DNA of 64,000 nt. Origin: JBCCEJ01 sp039030335 (GTDB taxonomy: Bacteria; Pseudomonadota; Gammaproteobacteria; HK1). Shown here piece by piece: positions 17,919-26,475 of this stretch. Numbering within the stretch: the first letter of the stretch is position 1; each line of letters opens with the position of its first letter. The stretch lies in NCBI GenBank assembly GCA_039030335.1, contig JBCCEJ010000019.1, positions 9,546-73,545 of the forward strand. The letters are read 5' to 3'. Under the pieces are notes generated by a model, which saw only the letters and a list, made by a program, of their open reading frames with translations, did no database searches and was not told the DNA's origin. Position numbers and translations under genes: made by a program.

Positions 17919-18302
17919 ATGACCAAAGAACCCGCAATCAACGTCATGGCGCGTTTCGGCAAAGCGTTTTTTTCGAAAGACCCGGCCAAACTCGCCGAGG
18001 TGCTGACCGAAGACGCTGAATGGCACTTCGCCATTGGACCAGACGCGCCGCACGGGCGTGTCCGCAAAGGGGTGGATGGTTTCGTTCAGGGGATCACGGA
18101 AAACGACGCGAAGTTCGAGCGGCTGAAGTTCAACGATGTGCAGTGCCAGTGGACCGAGTCCGATCAGCTCGTCATGACGTACACGCTCGACGGCAAATAC
18201 CGCGATGGCGACGACTTTGCGCTACGCGGCGTGGAACTCGTCACCGTGCGCGACGGACGGGTCGCCCGCAAAGACGTGTTCTGGAAACAGCAGGACGATT
18301 AG
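17919..18302 (+). CDS. SnoaL/NTF2-like protein
   Basis: 127 residues from ATG 17919 with GGAGCAGG upstream. The alpha+beta cone fold of the SnoaL/limonene-epoxide-hydrolase-like group is suggested by FGKAFFSKDPAKLAEVLTED near the start, a Trp-His step (EWHFAIG), and the C-terminal VRDGRVARKDVFWK. Members are isomerases, hydrolases or unknown. It lies about 90 bases after the DapA-like gene and may belong to the same pathway. Function not assigned. Confidence 0.75.
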   Translation: MTKEPAINVMARFGKAFFSKDPAKLAEVLTEDAEWHFAIGPDAPHGRVRKGVDGFVQGITENDAKFERLKFNDVQCQWTESDQLVMTYTLDGKYRDGDDFALRGVELVTVRDGRVARKDVFWKQQDD

Positions 18303-18319
18303 GCGACCACGCCGAAGAG

Positions 18320-18340
18320 CCCGTCGCGTGGCCCGACGGG
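18320..18340. terminator. Convergent hairpin terminator (putative)
   Basis: Seven-pair perfect stem, CCCGTCG (18320-18326) with CGACGGG (18334-18340), and a seven-base loop, in the short gap between the SnoaL-like gene and the convergent cyclase gene. No T tract. Confidence 0.5.
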
Positions 18341-18343
18341 ACA

Positions 18344-19516
18344 TCAGGGCAACGCGAATATCTCGATGGCACGGTCTACACCGCGCAACGCGTGGTGGCC
18401 GAGACTCGGCCAGGAAGTCTGCCCGCCAACGTGCTGGATCACGCTTTCAGAGATGACGACATCGCTGCCAGTGCTCTTACAGAGCGCCTCGATTCGCGCA
18501 GTTTCGTTCGCTGCCGGCCCGATCACCGAAAATTCCAGTCGATTGTGCGTCCCGATATTGCCGTACAGCACTTCACCGCGATGTAAGCCAACGCCGTAAC
18601 TGAATCCGGGAAGTGACTCGGCGGAACGCTTGGCATTGATGACAGCCACGCGGGCTCGCGCATCGCGCGCGGCTTCGAGCGAACGCGCGCAGATATCAGC
18701 CGTATCGTCCACACTCGCGATCGGGAATACCGCGAGGGACGCATCGCCGATGAACCGCAACACCTCGCCACCGTGATCCAGCACCGCGCCCGCGGTCGCC
18801 TCGAAGTAGTCGTTCAGTAGCGCCAGAAATCGCTCATGGCCGAGCGTTTCGGCGAGCCGGGTGGATTCGCGCAGATCGGAAAACCAGATCACTGCGTCGA
18901 TCTGGTCGCCGTCACCCCGTTTGATCTGTCCCTGGAGCACCCGCGCACCGGATATCGTGCCCAGATAGGTGTCCATCAGGTTGGCGGCGATGCCCTGGTT
19001 GGTGTTGTTCTCCATCAGCAGCGCGAAGAGGTGCAGGATGCGTTCGGTTTCCTGAATGTCGTGATCATCGAAACCACCGGGCGCGCGCGTCGCCAGACTG
19101 ACGCCGTTGCGCTGCCCGGACGAAAACACGAGTTCAACGATCAGGTAATCCGTGTAGCCATCCGCTTTCAGGTCGTGAAGGATGGGGTAGTCGAGCGGGC
19201 AGTCGGGATCCTCCAGCCGACGTCGAATCACCCTTTGACCACTGGCTATGTCGCGCATCGGACTGTTCTGAAGCGGGCTCTCGATCAGCGCCCCATGCTC
19301 GCCATATACACGCTGCGTGGCGCCGTCCTGCCAGGACAGCGAAAACCCGAAGTACTGCGGATGCAGCGTCGATATGAACACGGTAACCCGGTCGATCGGG
19401 AGCCCGGCGGCCTGCACGCGCGTGCAGATGCTGGCTAGCAGGGCTTCGGGCTCGTTCTCGTAGCGTCCTTTGTGTAGCAGCCAGTCGACGACCGGGTCGA
19501 TGGACCAGGATGGCAT
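18344..19516 (-). CDS. Class III adenylate/guanylate cyclase domain protein
   Basis: 390 residues from ATG 19516, which has GGAGGG eight bases upstream; the frame is open much further back only because it lies antisense to the molybdoenzyme gene. Residues 1-190 form a soluble N-terminal sensor-like region without membrane segments. The nucleotidyl cyclase domain follows: metal-binding WFSDLRES (about residue 214), GEVLRFIGDASLAVFP and EFSVIGPAANETARIE. Likely makes cAMP. A perfect CRP-type operator sits about 3 kb away, which gives a plausible local cAMP theme but no proof. Divergent from the molybdoenzyme gene. Confidence 0.9.
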   Translation of the reverse strand: MPSWSIDPVVDWLLHKGRYENEPEALLASICTRVQAAGLPIDRVTVFISTLHPQYFGFSLSWQDGATQRVYGEHGALIESPLQNSPMRDIASGQRVIRRRLEDPDCPLDYPILHDLKADGYTDYLIVELVFSSGQRNGVSLATRAPGGFDDHDIQETERILHLFALLMENNTNQGIAANLMDTYLGTISGARVLQGQIKRGDGDQIDAVIWFSDLRESTRLAETLGHERFLALLNDYFEATAGAVLDHGGEVLRFIGDASLAVFPIASVDDTADICARSLEAARDARARVAVINAKRSAESLPGFSYGVGLHRGEVLYGNIGTHNRLEFSVIGPAANETARIEALCKSTGSDVVISESVIQHVGGQTSWPSLGHHALRGVDRAIEIFALP

Positions 19517-19645
19517 ACTGTGTCCCTCCATGAAGGTTCCGTGCCCCGGCAGGGCCGACGCCGATGAAACCGATACAGGCCGAGTCCGTGTGTGAGACCG
19601 ACATGGGGACAACCGGCCTCCCAGACAATCGATAAGGTGGCATTC

Positions 19646-21958
19646 ATGCAGCGTCGTCAACATTCGTCTCACTGGGGCGCGTTTGTCAGTCTCGTCGAGG
19701 ACGGGCGCCTCGTCGGCGTTGAGCCCTTCGAGCACGATCCGCACCCGTCCCCCATCATCGATTCGGTGCCCGAAGCGGTCTATGCGGAAAACCGGATCAG
19801 AGCACCGATGGTGCGCAAGTCCTGGCTCGACCATGGCCCCGAGGGGCATACGGACAAACGCGGCGCGGATGCCTTCGTCGAAGTTGACTGGGACACGGCA
19901 CTCGACCTGGTTGCGCGAGAGCTCGAACGGGTCAAACGCGACCACGGACCGGCGTCGATCTTCGGCGGCTCCTACGGTTGGTCGAGCGCAGGCCGCTTCC
20001 ATCACGCCAAGAGCCAGTTGCAACGCTTCCTCGGTCAGTTTGGTGGCTTCACCAATCAGGTGTTCTCGTACAGCAACGCGGCCGGGCACGCGATCCTGCC
20101 GTATCTGTTTGGCGAAAAAGGCCTCGGCCGGGGGCCGTTCACGAGCTGGCAGAGTATTCATGATCACACGGATCTGTTCGTCTCGTTTGGCGGGCTCGGG
20201 CTCAAGAACACGCAGGTCGAGCCGGGCGGTATGGGTGAACATGGCACCCACAAATGGTTGCCCCGCCTCAAAGCTGGCAAGACCCGGTTCGTTTCCATCA
20301 CGCCGTTGAAAGACGATACGGCTGATTACCTGGGTGCCGAATGGCTGTCTCCACGCCCGAATACGGACGTCGCCCTGATGCTCGGGCTTGCGCACACGCT
20401 GTGGGCCGAAGATCTGCACGACCGGCAGTTTCTCGCCACGCACTGTGTCGGCTACGAACACTTCGAGGCCTATCTGACCGGGCGCGATGACGGTCAGCCC
20501 AAAGACGCGGACTGGGCCGCGAACATCTGCGCGCTGGACGCCACGACGATTCGCGATCTGGCGCGCCGCATGGCGGCGGGTACGACCATGATCGGGATCG
20601 CTTACGCCTTGCAGCGCGCCGAGCACGGCGAGCAGACGTATTGGATGACCGCGACGCTCGCCGCGATGCTCGGTCAGATCGGCGCGCCCGGCGGGGGCTG
20701 CGGCTTCGGTTACGGCAGCATGAACGGTTACGGCGTTCCCGTCCCAGGCTTCAAGGCGCCGGCCATGCCCCCGGCGACCAATCCGGCCGACAGTGCCATC
20801 CCGGTCGCGCGGATCAGCGACATGCTGCTGCATCCCGGCGAACCTTACGACTTCAACGGTGAGCGCCGCACCTATCCCGATATCCGGCTGGTGTACTGGT
20901 GCGGCGGCAACCCGTTTCACCACCATCAGGACCTGAACCGCCTGGTCGACGCATGGCGCAAACCCGAGACCATCGTCGTCAACGAAATCTGGTGGACGGC
21001 AACGGCCCGGTACGCCGACATCGTGCTGCCGGCGACTTCCACGCTCGAGCGCAACGACATCGGGACCAGCTCCAGGGACCGCTTTGTACTCGCGATGCAG
21101 CAGGCGATCGAGCCGGTCGGCGAGGCGCGTAACGACTTCGAGATCTTCTCGGGCCTCGCATCGCGGTGCGGCTTCGAAGAGCAGTTCACCGAAGGCCGCG
21201 ACGAGATGGACTGGCTGCGCCACATCTACGACATCGCGCGTCAGCAGACCGCGCGGAGCGACCTCGAGATGCCCGATTTCGATACCTTCTGGGAGAACGG
21301 CCACATCGAGTTTCCCGAACCCGCGGAGGCTTTCGTGCAGTTTGGCGCGTTCTACCTCGATCCGGCCGCCAATCCGCTGAAGACCCCATCGGGCAAAGTG
21401 GAACTGTTCTCGGCGACTATCGACAGCTACGGCTACGACGACTGCCCGGGCCACGCGACGTGGCTAGAACCGCAGGAATGGCTCGGCGGGGCACGTGCAG
21501 ATCAGTTCCCGTTGCACATGATCTCCAATCAGCCGGCCGGCAAGCTGCATTCGCAGATGGATGGCGCCGTGACGAGCCGCGCCACGAAGGTGAACGGGCG
21601 CGAGCCGGTAGTACTGCATCCCGCCGATGCGCAACGCCGTGGGATCGCTGACGGCGACCTGGTGCGCGTGTTCAACGACCGCGGTGCGCTGCTCGCGAGC
21701 GCGGTGGTCTCGGCCGACGTACGCGAATCGGTCATCCGTGTAGCCACCGGGGCCTGGTACGACCCGGTGACGCCAGGGCAGCCCGGCGCGCTCGACAAGC
21801 ACGGCAATCCGAACGTACTGACGCCCGACTGGGGGACCTCGAAGCTCGCGCAGGGACCAATCGCGCACAGTGCGCTGGTGGAAGTTGAGGCTTATACCGG
21901 CCCGGACCTGGAAGTGACCGCGTTCGCCGTGCCCGACATCGTTGCAGCCGAGTCCTGA
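19646..21958 (+). CDS. Molybdopterin oxidoreductase, DMSO reductase/BisC-TorZ type
   Basis: 770 residues from ATG 19646 with AAGGTGG directly upstream. It lacks the N-terminal iron-sulfur CxxC motif and any twin-arginine signal, so it is a cytosolic single-cofactor enzyme. YSNAAGHAILPYLFG near residue 141 provides the probable Mo-ligating Ser. Other family blocks: SIFGGSYGWSSAGRFHHA, GQIGAPGGGCGFGYG, YWCGGNPFHHHQDL and the C-terminal MISNQPAGKLHSQMDG. Closest roles are biotin sulfoxide, methionine sulfoxide, TMAO or DMSO reduction. No membrane or cytochrome partner is adjacent, consistent with BisC/MsrP-like repair of oxidised metabolites. Confidence 0.92.
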   Translation: MQRRQHSSHWGAFVSLVEDGRLVGVEPFEHDPHPSPIIDSVPEAVYAENRIRAPMVRKSWLDHGPEGHTDKRGADAFVEVDWDTALDLVARELERVKRDHGPASIFGGSYGWSSAGRFHHAKSQLQRFLGQFGGFTNQVFSYSNAAGHAILPYLFGEKGLGRGPFTSWQSIHDHTDLFVSFGGLGLKNTQVEPGGMGEHGTHKWLPRLKAGKTRFVSITPLKDDTADYLGAEWLSPRPNTDVALMLGLAHTLWAEDLHDRQFLATHCVGYEHFEAYLTGRDDGQPKDADWAANICALDATTIRDLARRMAAGTTMIGIAYALQRAEHGEQTYWMTATLAAMLGQIGAPGGGCGFGYGSMNGYGVPVPGFKAPAMPPATNPADSAIPVARISDMLLHPGEPYDFNGERRTYPDIRLVYWCGGNPFHHHQDLNRLVDAWRKPETIVVNEIWWTATARYADIVLPATSTLERNDIGTSSRDRFVLAMQQAIEPVGEARNDFEIFSGLASRCGFEEQFTEGRDEMDWLRHIYDIARQQTARSDLEMPDFDTFWENGHIEFPEPAEAFVQFGAFYLDPAANPLKTPSGKVELFSATIDSYGYDDCPGHATWLEPQEWLGGARADQFPLHMISNQPAGKLHSQMDGAVTSRATKVNGREPVVLHPADAQRRGIADGDLVRVFNDRGALLASAVVSADVRESVIRVATGAWYDPVTPGQPGALDKHGNPNVLTPDWGTSKLAQGPIAHSALVEVEAYTGPDLEVTAFAVPDIVAAES

Positions 21959-22022
21959 TTCGAACCACGCTCAGAACCGGCTTCCAGGCCTCAGCGGGGC
22001 GCTCGCCAGATTCCCCACCGCT

Positions 22023-22054
22023 CCGCGCGGCCGCATCATCCTGATGCCGCGCGG
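22023..22054 (+). terminator. Strong hairpin after the molybdoenzyme gene
   Basis: CCGCGCG (22023-22029) pairs with CGCGCGG (22048-22054), and GCATCA (22033-22038) with TGATGC (22042-22047) around loop TCC, leaving a three-base bulge. It begins 65 bases after the stop and probably stabilises or ends the transcript. Confidence 0.5.
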
Positions 22055-22297
22055 TAGCCGCCCGTCGACCATCGAGAAGGCTGCTGTGCACACTGCCGCA
22101 CCGAACGGTCGCCTCCAAAGCCGCCGCCTCTGAATCCAGCCCGGTCTGGACGTATCGCCCCGATACGCGACCCGACGTTCAGGCGACCCTGGTGCGCCTC
22201 AGCCCGCGCCATGCCGGCGCTCAATCCCCGGATCGCCAAGGTCCACAAACCTCTCCGATCAATGAAGTTTCATTTTTTCGTTTATTTGATGATTTTT

Positions 22298-22360
22298 TAT
22301 AATTTCCGCCGCTAGAGCTGCTCAACGGCGGCTTTATGTGAACCTGATCACAATTATAAT
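22298..22360 (+). promoter_or_regulatory. Candidate promoter region with two TATAAT hexamers
   Basis: Exact TATAAT occurs at 22298-22303 and 22355-22360, both upstream of the PEP-CTERM-like gene. Neither has a good -35 hexamer, which fits activator-dependent initiation, but the choice between them cannot be made by eye. Confidence 0.35.
22337..22352. promoter_or_regulatory. CRP/Vfr-type operator
   Basis: TGTGA-ACCTGA-TCACA is a perfect match to the CRP core TGTGA-N6-TCACA, with AT-rich flanks. It lies 127 bases before the PEP-CTERM-like start codon. The same site could repress or activate depending on which TATAAT is used. Confidence 0.75.
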
Positions 22361-22478
22361 TTCATATTAATCATTAATGGCAGTGAAATTGTGCACCGCT
22401 TCACGCAAAAAAATCCCTAAATGATAAAAATACCAACCATCAGATTTGCCTTACGGCCAAACGAAAAAAGACACCGCC

Positions 22479-23180
22479 ATGAAAGGTTTCACCCGCACCG
22501 CCAAGACCCTGCTGAAGACCTCCACCATCGCCATGGCCTTGACGTTCAGTGCAGTCAGCGAAGCCGCCATCTTCGATTTCGACTTCTCGGCACCGGGCAC
22601 CCGCAACGAGTCGCTGGGCCTGAGCCCGCAGTTCATGCCGGTGAACGACTTTGAAGAGAGTGGCTTGAACGTCATCGCCACCGCTTCGGCGACCCAGAGC
22701 GGTCAGCTCGAAGTTCACCGCAACCGCAACAATGGCCTCGGCGTAACGGGTGGCCGCAACGACCCTCACCGCAACCGCATCAACTCACACTCCAGCACCG
22801 ACGGCGACGACATGGAATCGCTGACCCTGACCTTCTCGGTACCGGTGCACCTGATGAGCATCACGTTCAAAGCCGTTGGCCGAGGCAGCTCTTTCGCCCT
22901 GATGGCCGACCCCTCCGCACCACTCAGCAGCCCGATCGTTGGCGCACCGACGAATGGCCGCGCCATCGACATGAGTGCTTTCGGCATCGTCGGCACCGAG
23001 TTTTCGGTAAGCGCCGCTGGCTTTGGTCAGTCGCTGCGCGTTCACAGCCTGCAGGTGGCGATGGCCGAACTGGCTTCCGCCAGCACGACCGCTACCGCGT
23101 CAGCACCCGCCACCAGCGCCCTGCTGCTGGCCGGCATGCTCTGGGGCGCCGCGCGCCGACGCAAGCCGGCCGCCGCCTGA
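22479..23180 (+). CDS. Secreted PEP-CTERM-like protein
   Basis: 233 residues from ATG 22479. A Sec signal peptide (basic start, hydrophobic core, cleavage near AVSEA at about residue 29) leads into a beta-rich, Asn/Arg-containing domain. The C-terminus SAPATSALLLAGML followed by RRRK is a tripartite sorting tail of the PEP-CTERM type with SAPAT in place of VPEPAT; such variants occur in other proteobacteria. An exosortase should remove the tail and route the protein to the surface or EPS; none is in the window. No enzymatic motif. Probably CRP-controlled. Confidence 0.82.
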   Translation: MKGFTRTAKTLLKTSTIAMALTFSAVSEAAIFDFDFSAPGTRNESLGLSPQFMPVNDFEESGLNVIATASATQSGQLEVHRNRNNGLGVTGGRNDPHRNRINSHSSTDGDDMESLTLTFSVPVHLMSITFKAVGRGSSFALMADPSAPLSSPIVGAPTNGRAIDMSAFGIVGTEFSVSAAGFGQSLRVHSLQVAMAELASASTTATASAPATSALLLAGMLWGAARRRKPAAA

Positions 23181-23338
23181 CACACACAAAGCGTAACCAC
23201 CCTGGTATGACATCAGACAACAGGCGCTAGCCCACCGCGGGCGCCGCCAACGGCCGAATGTACGGCCATCGTGTCCCCCCAACGACCCGCGCCAACGCCG
23301 GCTGGTCAGCCATCCCCCCGCGATTGCCCCGTGTCTGC

Positions 23339-26272
23339 CTACCCCGCAGAGCGGCTGGCCAGCCGGCACGGGGGCAGGTCCGATACGGATCCACCTGTAG
23401 CACCAACACGCCGCTCCAGTAATCGCGCCAGCTCCCTGAACTCAGCACTTTCGGACCACGCGGCCGCATCAGCGTAACCATGGCCTGGTTGCGGCGGCAT
23501 CGGCGACTTGGCGCGCTGTTCATCCGGTATCCGCCACATTTTCAGACGAAACAGCATGCGGGGCGCGCACTGCGCGACCTGCCGCTCGAGAGCCGCGGCA
23601 GAACCGTGCAGAAAGCCGGGCGGAAACTCGGTATCGGCCGAGTGACACTGCCCGCACGCACCCTTCAATACCGCGACGTCGCGCGCACCCTCGAGGGCAT
23701 CAGCTGTTGCCTTCAAGGCTGGCGCCGCCAGGATCTCGGGCGGCGGCAAGCCGGCCGTTTCGAGTATTACCGGCGCACCGGTCAGGCCGATGCGGTCGAA
23801 CAGCGCTCGCAAGACGCGCGCCGGCCGGAACGGCCGGGCGCTCAAGGCCGGATGACGAAGGCCTGCGAGATCCAACACAACGTTGCGTACCCCGGCAAAG
23901 TCAGGGGTAGCCAGCAGCTCTACCTGCGCCGGCCGGGGGCCGTTGGGAGGACGCACTCGCACGACGCGAACGCTGTTGCCATCGGGCAGCCTTACGCGCA
24001 GATGAGATCCACGTTGTCTCAACACCACATCGGCGAACGCATCTTCGCGCTGCGCCGAGACGCGCACCGCGCCCGCAGACCGCGATGCTTCAGCCTGAGC
24101 CCGCACGCGCCCGCCGAGGATCAAGATCGGGTTGTAACTGTCTCCATCCACCACGAGCTGCGTCACCGTGCCTTCACGTACACGCTGCCCATCGATACTG
24201 ATATCGAGGCTCAACCGGGTATCGCCAAGTCCGCAGTCGAGCTGCCAACGAACATTGCTGAATGGGCGTGGCCGTCGTTGGTAGTCGCACGCCATGACAA
24301 TTCGTGGGCCGGGTCCATGACTGGCGCTGCTCGCGAGGTGGCGGTCGAGCCTGGCGACGGACAGACGATCGAACAGCCCGGAAAGGCTTGCAACCGTCGC
24401 ACGCAACGTGCCTGCGTCCGGCGCGGACCAGATCGCCGCTGCGGCTCGCGGCCGCAGCGGATCGACCCAGGCTGGAACGTCGGCGGGCGCATCGAGGATC
24501 AGCGGGTCGTGATCGTCCAGGTCGGCATCGGCAAGCGCCAGTCCGTTCGGCCAGTGTTGTTGCCAGTGGTGCTTCAAGCGTGCCCTGACCCGCTCAGCAA
24601 ACAGCGGGTCATGCCGCGCAAACGCGACGTCTTCGGTAAGCCGGAACTGCAACATCGCAAGCACGAGTCCCGCGCGGCAGAGATAGCCCTCGTCGTCGTC
24701 GGGACCGCAGGCTTCACGCCAGATGGTCTGCGCCGCAGCCATCTCGGATCCGCGGTCCGTCGCTGCATCTACGTGTTCGACGATTGCGGCCAGACGCCAT
24801 TTGTCTACCCCGTGAAAATCGTGACCGCCGAAGTCGTGCGCCTGCGCCCGCAGCCGCTGCACCACACGTGGATTGGCATTGGTTTCGGTCCAGGGCGCGC
24901 GCGCAAAGATCGGGCCGCCGTTTTGATGGCAACTCCCGCAGAGCGCGCGGTTCGCATACGCAAGTCGTGGCGTTTCGCCAGCCCGGTAATTTTCGATGAC
25001 CTGGAACTCGAAGCGGCCGCCTTCGGGATTCCAGCTGATCGCTTCGACAATACCCGCGCGGGGCTGGAAACCGAGGAACAGGCGGTCTTTCAGGTTCACG
25101 AACTGGTCCGGACGGTCTGGTTCCGTATCCACGGCGACCACGATCCGGGGGGCTTCGAAATAGTCCGGCGCATTGGCGTGGCGCTGCAACGATCGGCCGA
25201 TCGGAATCAGCACGCGCTTGACGGCCGCCCGGTCGAAATAGCCGGGCCCGGCGTGTGCGCCCAGCCGTTCGATCAGCCGCTCAAATGGGAAGGGAATGTC
25301 ATGGCCGCCGTCGAGTACATGATCGAGCAACGACCGGCCGGCCGGCGGCAAATCGGCGCCGGCGGCGCCCCGCGGATGGGCCCAAGAGCTGACGGACGCG
25401 CCGGCGTGCGCTGCGGCACTGCGCTCCGGATGCAGTTGTGCATCGAGGAACAGCCGGGTCGCGCGGGTCGCCGCATCCAGCGCGTTGCGATCGAACACAA
25501 CCATGTCGGCGCTGCCATCGAGCGCCTTCAGATCGAAGGCCGGATTCGCATTCGGATAGACTCGGCGGGTCACCTGCGCCCGGCCGTCGTGGCTGCGGCG
25601 CATCATCAAGCCGCAAAGATACTCCTCGTCGGCCGCGTCACGGCCTCCGGCCAGCATCAGCGTAGGCGTGACAAACTGCGGGCGCGTCGGAAAACGACAG
25701 TCGGGCGCGATCGCGACGCCGGCGCGCAGTCGTTCCGACCAGGCCAGGGTGTCGCGCCGTGCGAGCGCCTGAAGAACCGCAGCACGACTCCACCCGAGCA
25801 GCGCCACGCGGGACGAGTCCAGCCGGGGGTCTGAACGCAAAGCCCCGGTCGCCAGATCGATGAGAGTCGTGAGCGGCGGCGTATCCGCATCGATGCCATG
25901 GTGTTCGGGCGCTTGCTGACAGCGCACATGCGTCGCCGGCACGTCCAGGTACGCGACGGCGTAGCCCCACCCGAGCAACGCCTCAGCCCAGTAGTCGCGG
26001 CGCTCCGCGGCGTGCTCGCAGGCGGCCGGCATCAGCACCGCAGCGGATGGGAGGGTGCTTACGGGGGTTCTGCGTTCGGGGATGCGCAACTCAAGCGTTG
26101 CGTCAGGGTCAGCGAAGTGTGCGACGGTTTCCCAGGTGCTGGCCGCGACGGCAGCCACGGGCACGAGAGCGGCCAGACCGGCGGCGAGGACGCGCCAGAC
26201 AGCGAGACACCGTGTGCGCGCAACGATTCGTGCCGCCGCGCTGTGAACCCCTGGTATGCGCACGAGTGGCAT
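23339..26272 (-). CDS. Exported alpha/beta-hydrolase-like protein fused to a two-haem cytochrome c region
   Basis: 977 residues from ATG 26272; ATG 26299 is an alternative. A signal peptide ends near AVAAS (residue 45). Residues 50-280 resemble dienelactone hydrolase: GWSRA with the nucleophile Ser162 and Asp212 in AGGRDAAD, but the expected His position reads YPNANPAFD, so the triad looks incomplete. A CxxCH haem site follows at 445-449 (CGSCHQNGGPIF) in a large domain, and a second at 873-877 (CGQCH) with a likely axial Met near 925 (SPMPPQ). The protein should be periplasmic with two haems c. No assigned function; an electron-transfer or oxidase-like role is possible. Transcribed alone. 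Confidence 0.8.
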   Translation of the reverse strand: MPLVRIPGVHSAAARIVARTRCLAVWRVLAAGLAALVPVAAVAASTWETVAHFADPDATLELRIPERRTPVSTLPSAAVLMPAACEHAAERRDYWAEALLGWGYAVAYLDVPATHVRCQQAPEHHGIDADTPPLTTLIDLATGALRSDPRLDSSRVALLGWSRAAVLQALARRDTLAWSERLRAGVAIAPDCRFPTRPQFVTPTLMLAGGRDAADEEYLCGLMMRRSHDGRAQVTRRVYPNANPAFDLKALDGSADMVVFDRNALDAATRATRLFLDAQLHPERSAAAHAGASVSSWAHPRGAAGADLPPAGRSLLDHVLDGGHDIPFPFERLIERLGAHAGPGYFDRAAVKRVLIPIGRSLQRHANAPDYFEAPRIVVAVDTEPDRPDQFVNLKDRLFLGFQPRAGIVEAISWNPEGGRFEFQVIENYRAGETPRLAYANRALCGSCHQNGGPIFARAPWTETNANPRVVQRLRAQAHDFGGHDFHGVDKWRLAAIVEHVDAATDRGSEMAAAQTIWREACGPDDDEGYLCRAGLVLAMLQFRLTEDVAFARHDPLFAERVRARLKHHWQQHWPNGLALADADLDDHDPLILDAPADVPAWVDPLRPRAAAAIWSAPDAGTLRATVASLSGLFDRLSVARLDRHLASSASHGPGPRIVMACDYQRRPRPFSNVRWQLDCGLGDTRLSLDISIDGQRVREGTVTQLVVDGDSYNPILILGGRVRAQAEASRSAGAVRVSAQREDAFADVVLRQRGSHLRVRLPDGNSVRVVRVRPPNGPRPAQVELLATPDFAGVRNVVLDLAGLRHPALSARPFRPARVLRALFDRIGLTGAPVILETAGLPPPEILAAPALKATADALEGARDVAVLKGACGQCHSADTEFPPGFLHGSAAALERQVAQCAPRMLFRLKMWRIPDEQRAKSPMPPQPGHGYADAAAWSESAEFRELARLLERRVGATGGSVSDLPPCRLASRSAG

Positions 26273-26475
26273 GGGCCCGATTGCCAACCCTGTTGGCATT
26301 AAAGCACCAATCGGGCAGCTTGCCACGGAGATTCGTGGCCGCCCTGACACACTTTGCCTGAATCCCACGCCGGCCCGGCATGCCGTCGACCGTCAGACTT
26401 TAGCTCTCATCCACCGAAGTCGACCGAAGGGTAGTTCTCGACGCCGGGCGAACGTCTGTCGCAGCCGGAAAGCGG

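Larger units (their letters stand above)
21959..22478. other. Gene-free regulatory stretch, AT-rich in its right half
   Basis: No convincing gene. 21959-22260 is GC-rich and holds a strong hairpin. 22260-22478 is sharply AT-rich against a GC-rich genome and contains a CRP-type operator, two exact TATAAT hexamers, a small stem CCGCCG (22306-22311)/CGGCGG (22326-22331), the palindrome AATGAAGTTTCATT (22261-22274) and a spaced inverted repeat AATTTCA (22358-22364)/TGAAATT (22384-22390). It most likely drives the PEP-CTERM-like gene. Confidence 0.7.

Noticed and set aside
18344..21454. A 1036-residue minus-strand frame including the cyclase
   Set aside because: Its first two thirds are antisense to the molybdoenzyme gene and have no domain; the real cyclase starts at 19516 with a good ribosome binding site.
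23480..25834. A 784-residue plus-strand frame opposite the hydrolase-cytochrome gene
   Set aside because: Antisense shadow; the minus-strand protein has a signal peptide and haem motifs.
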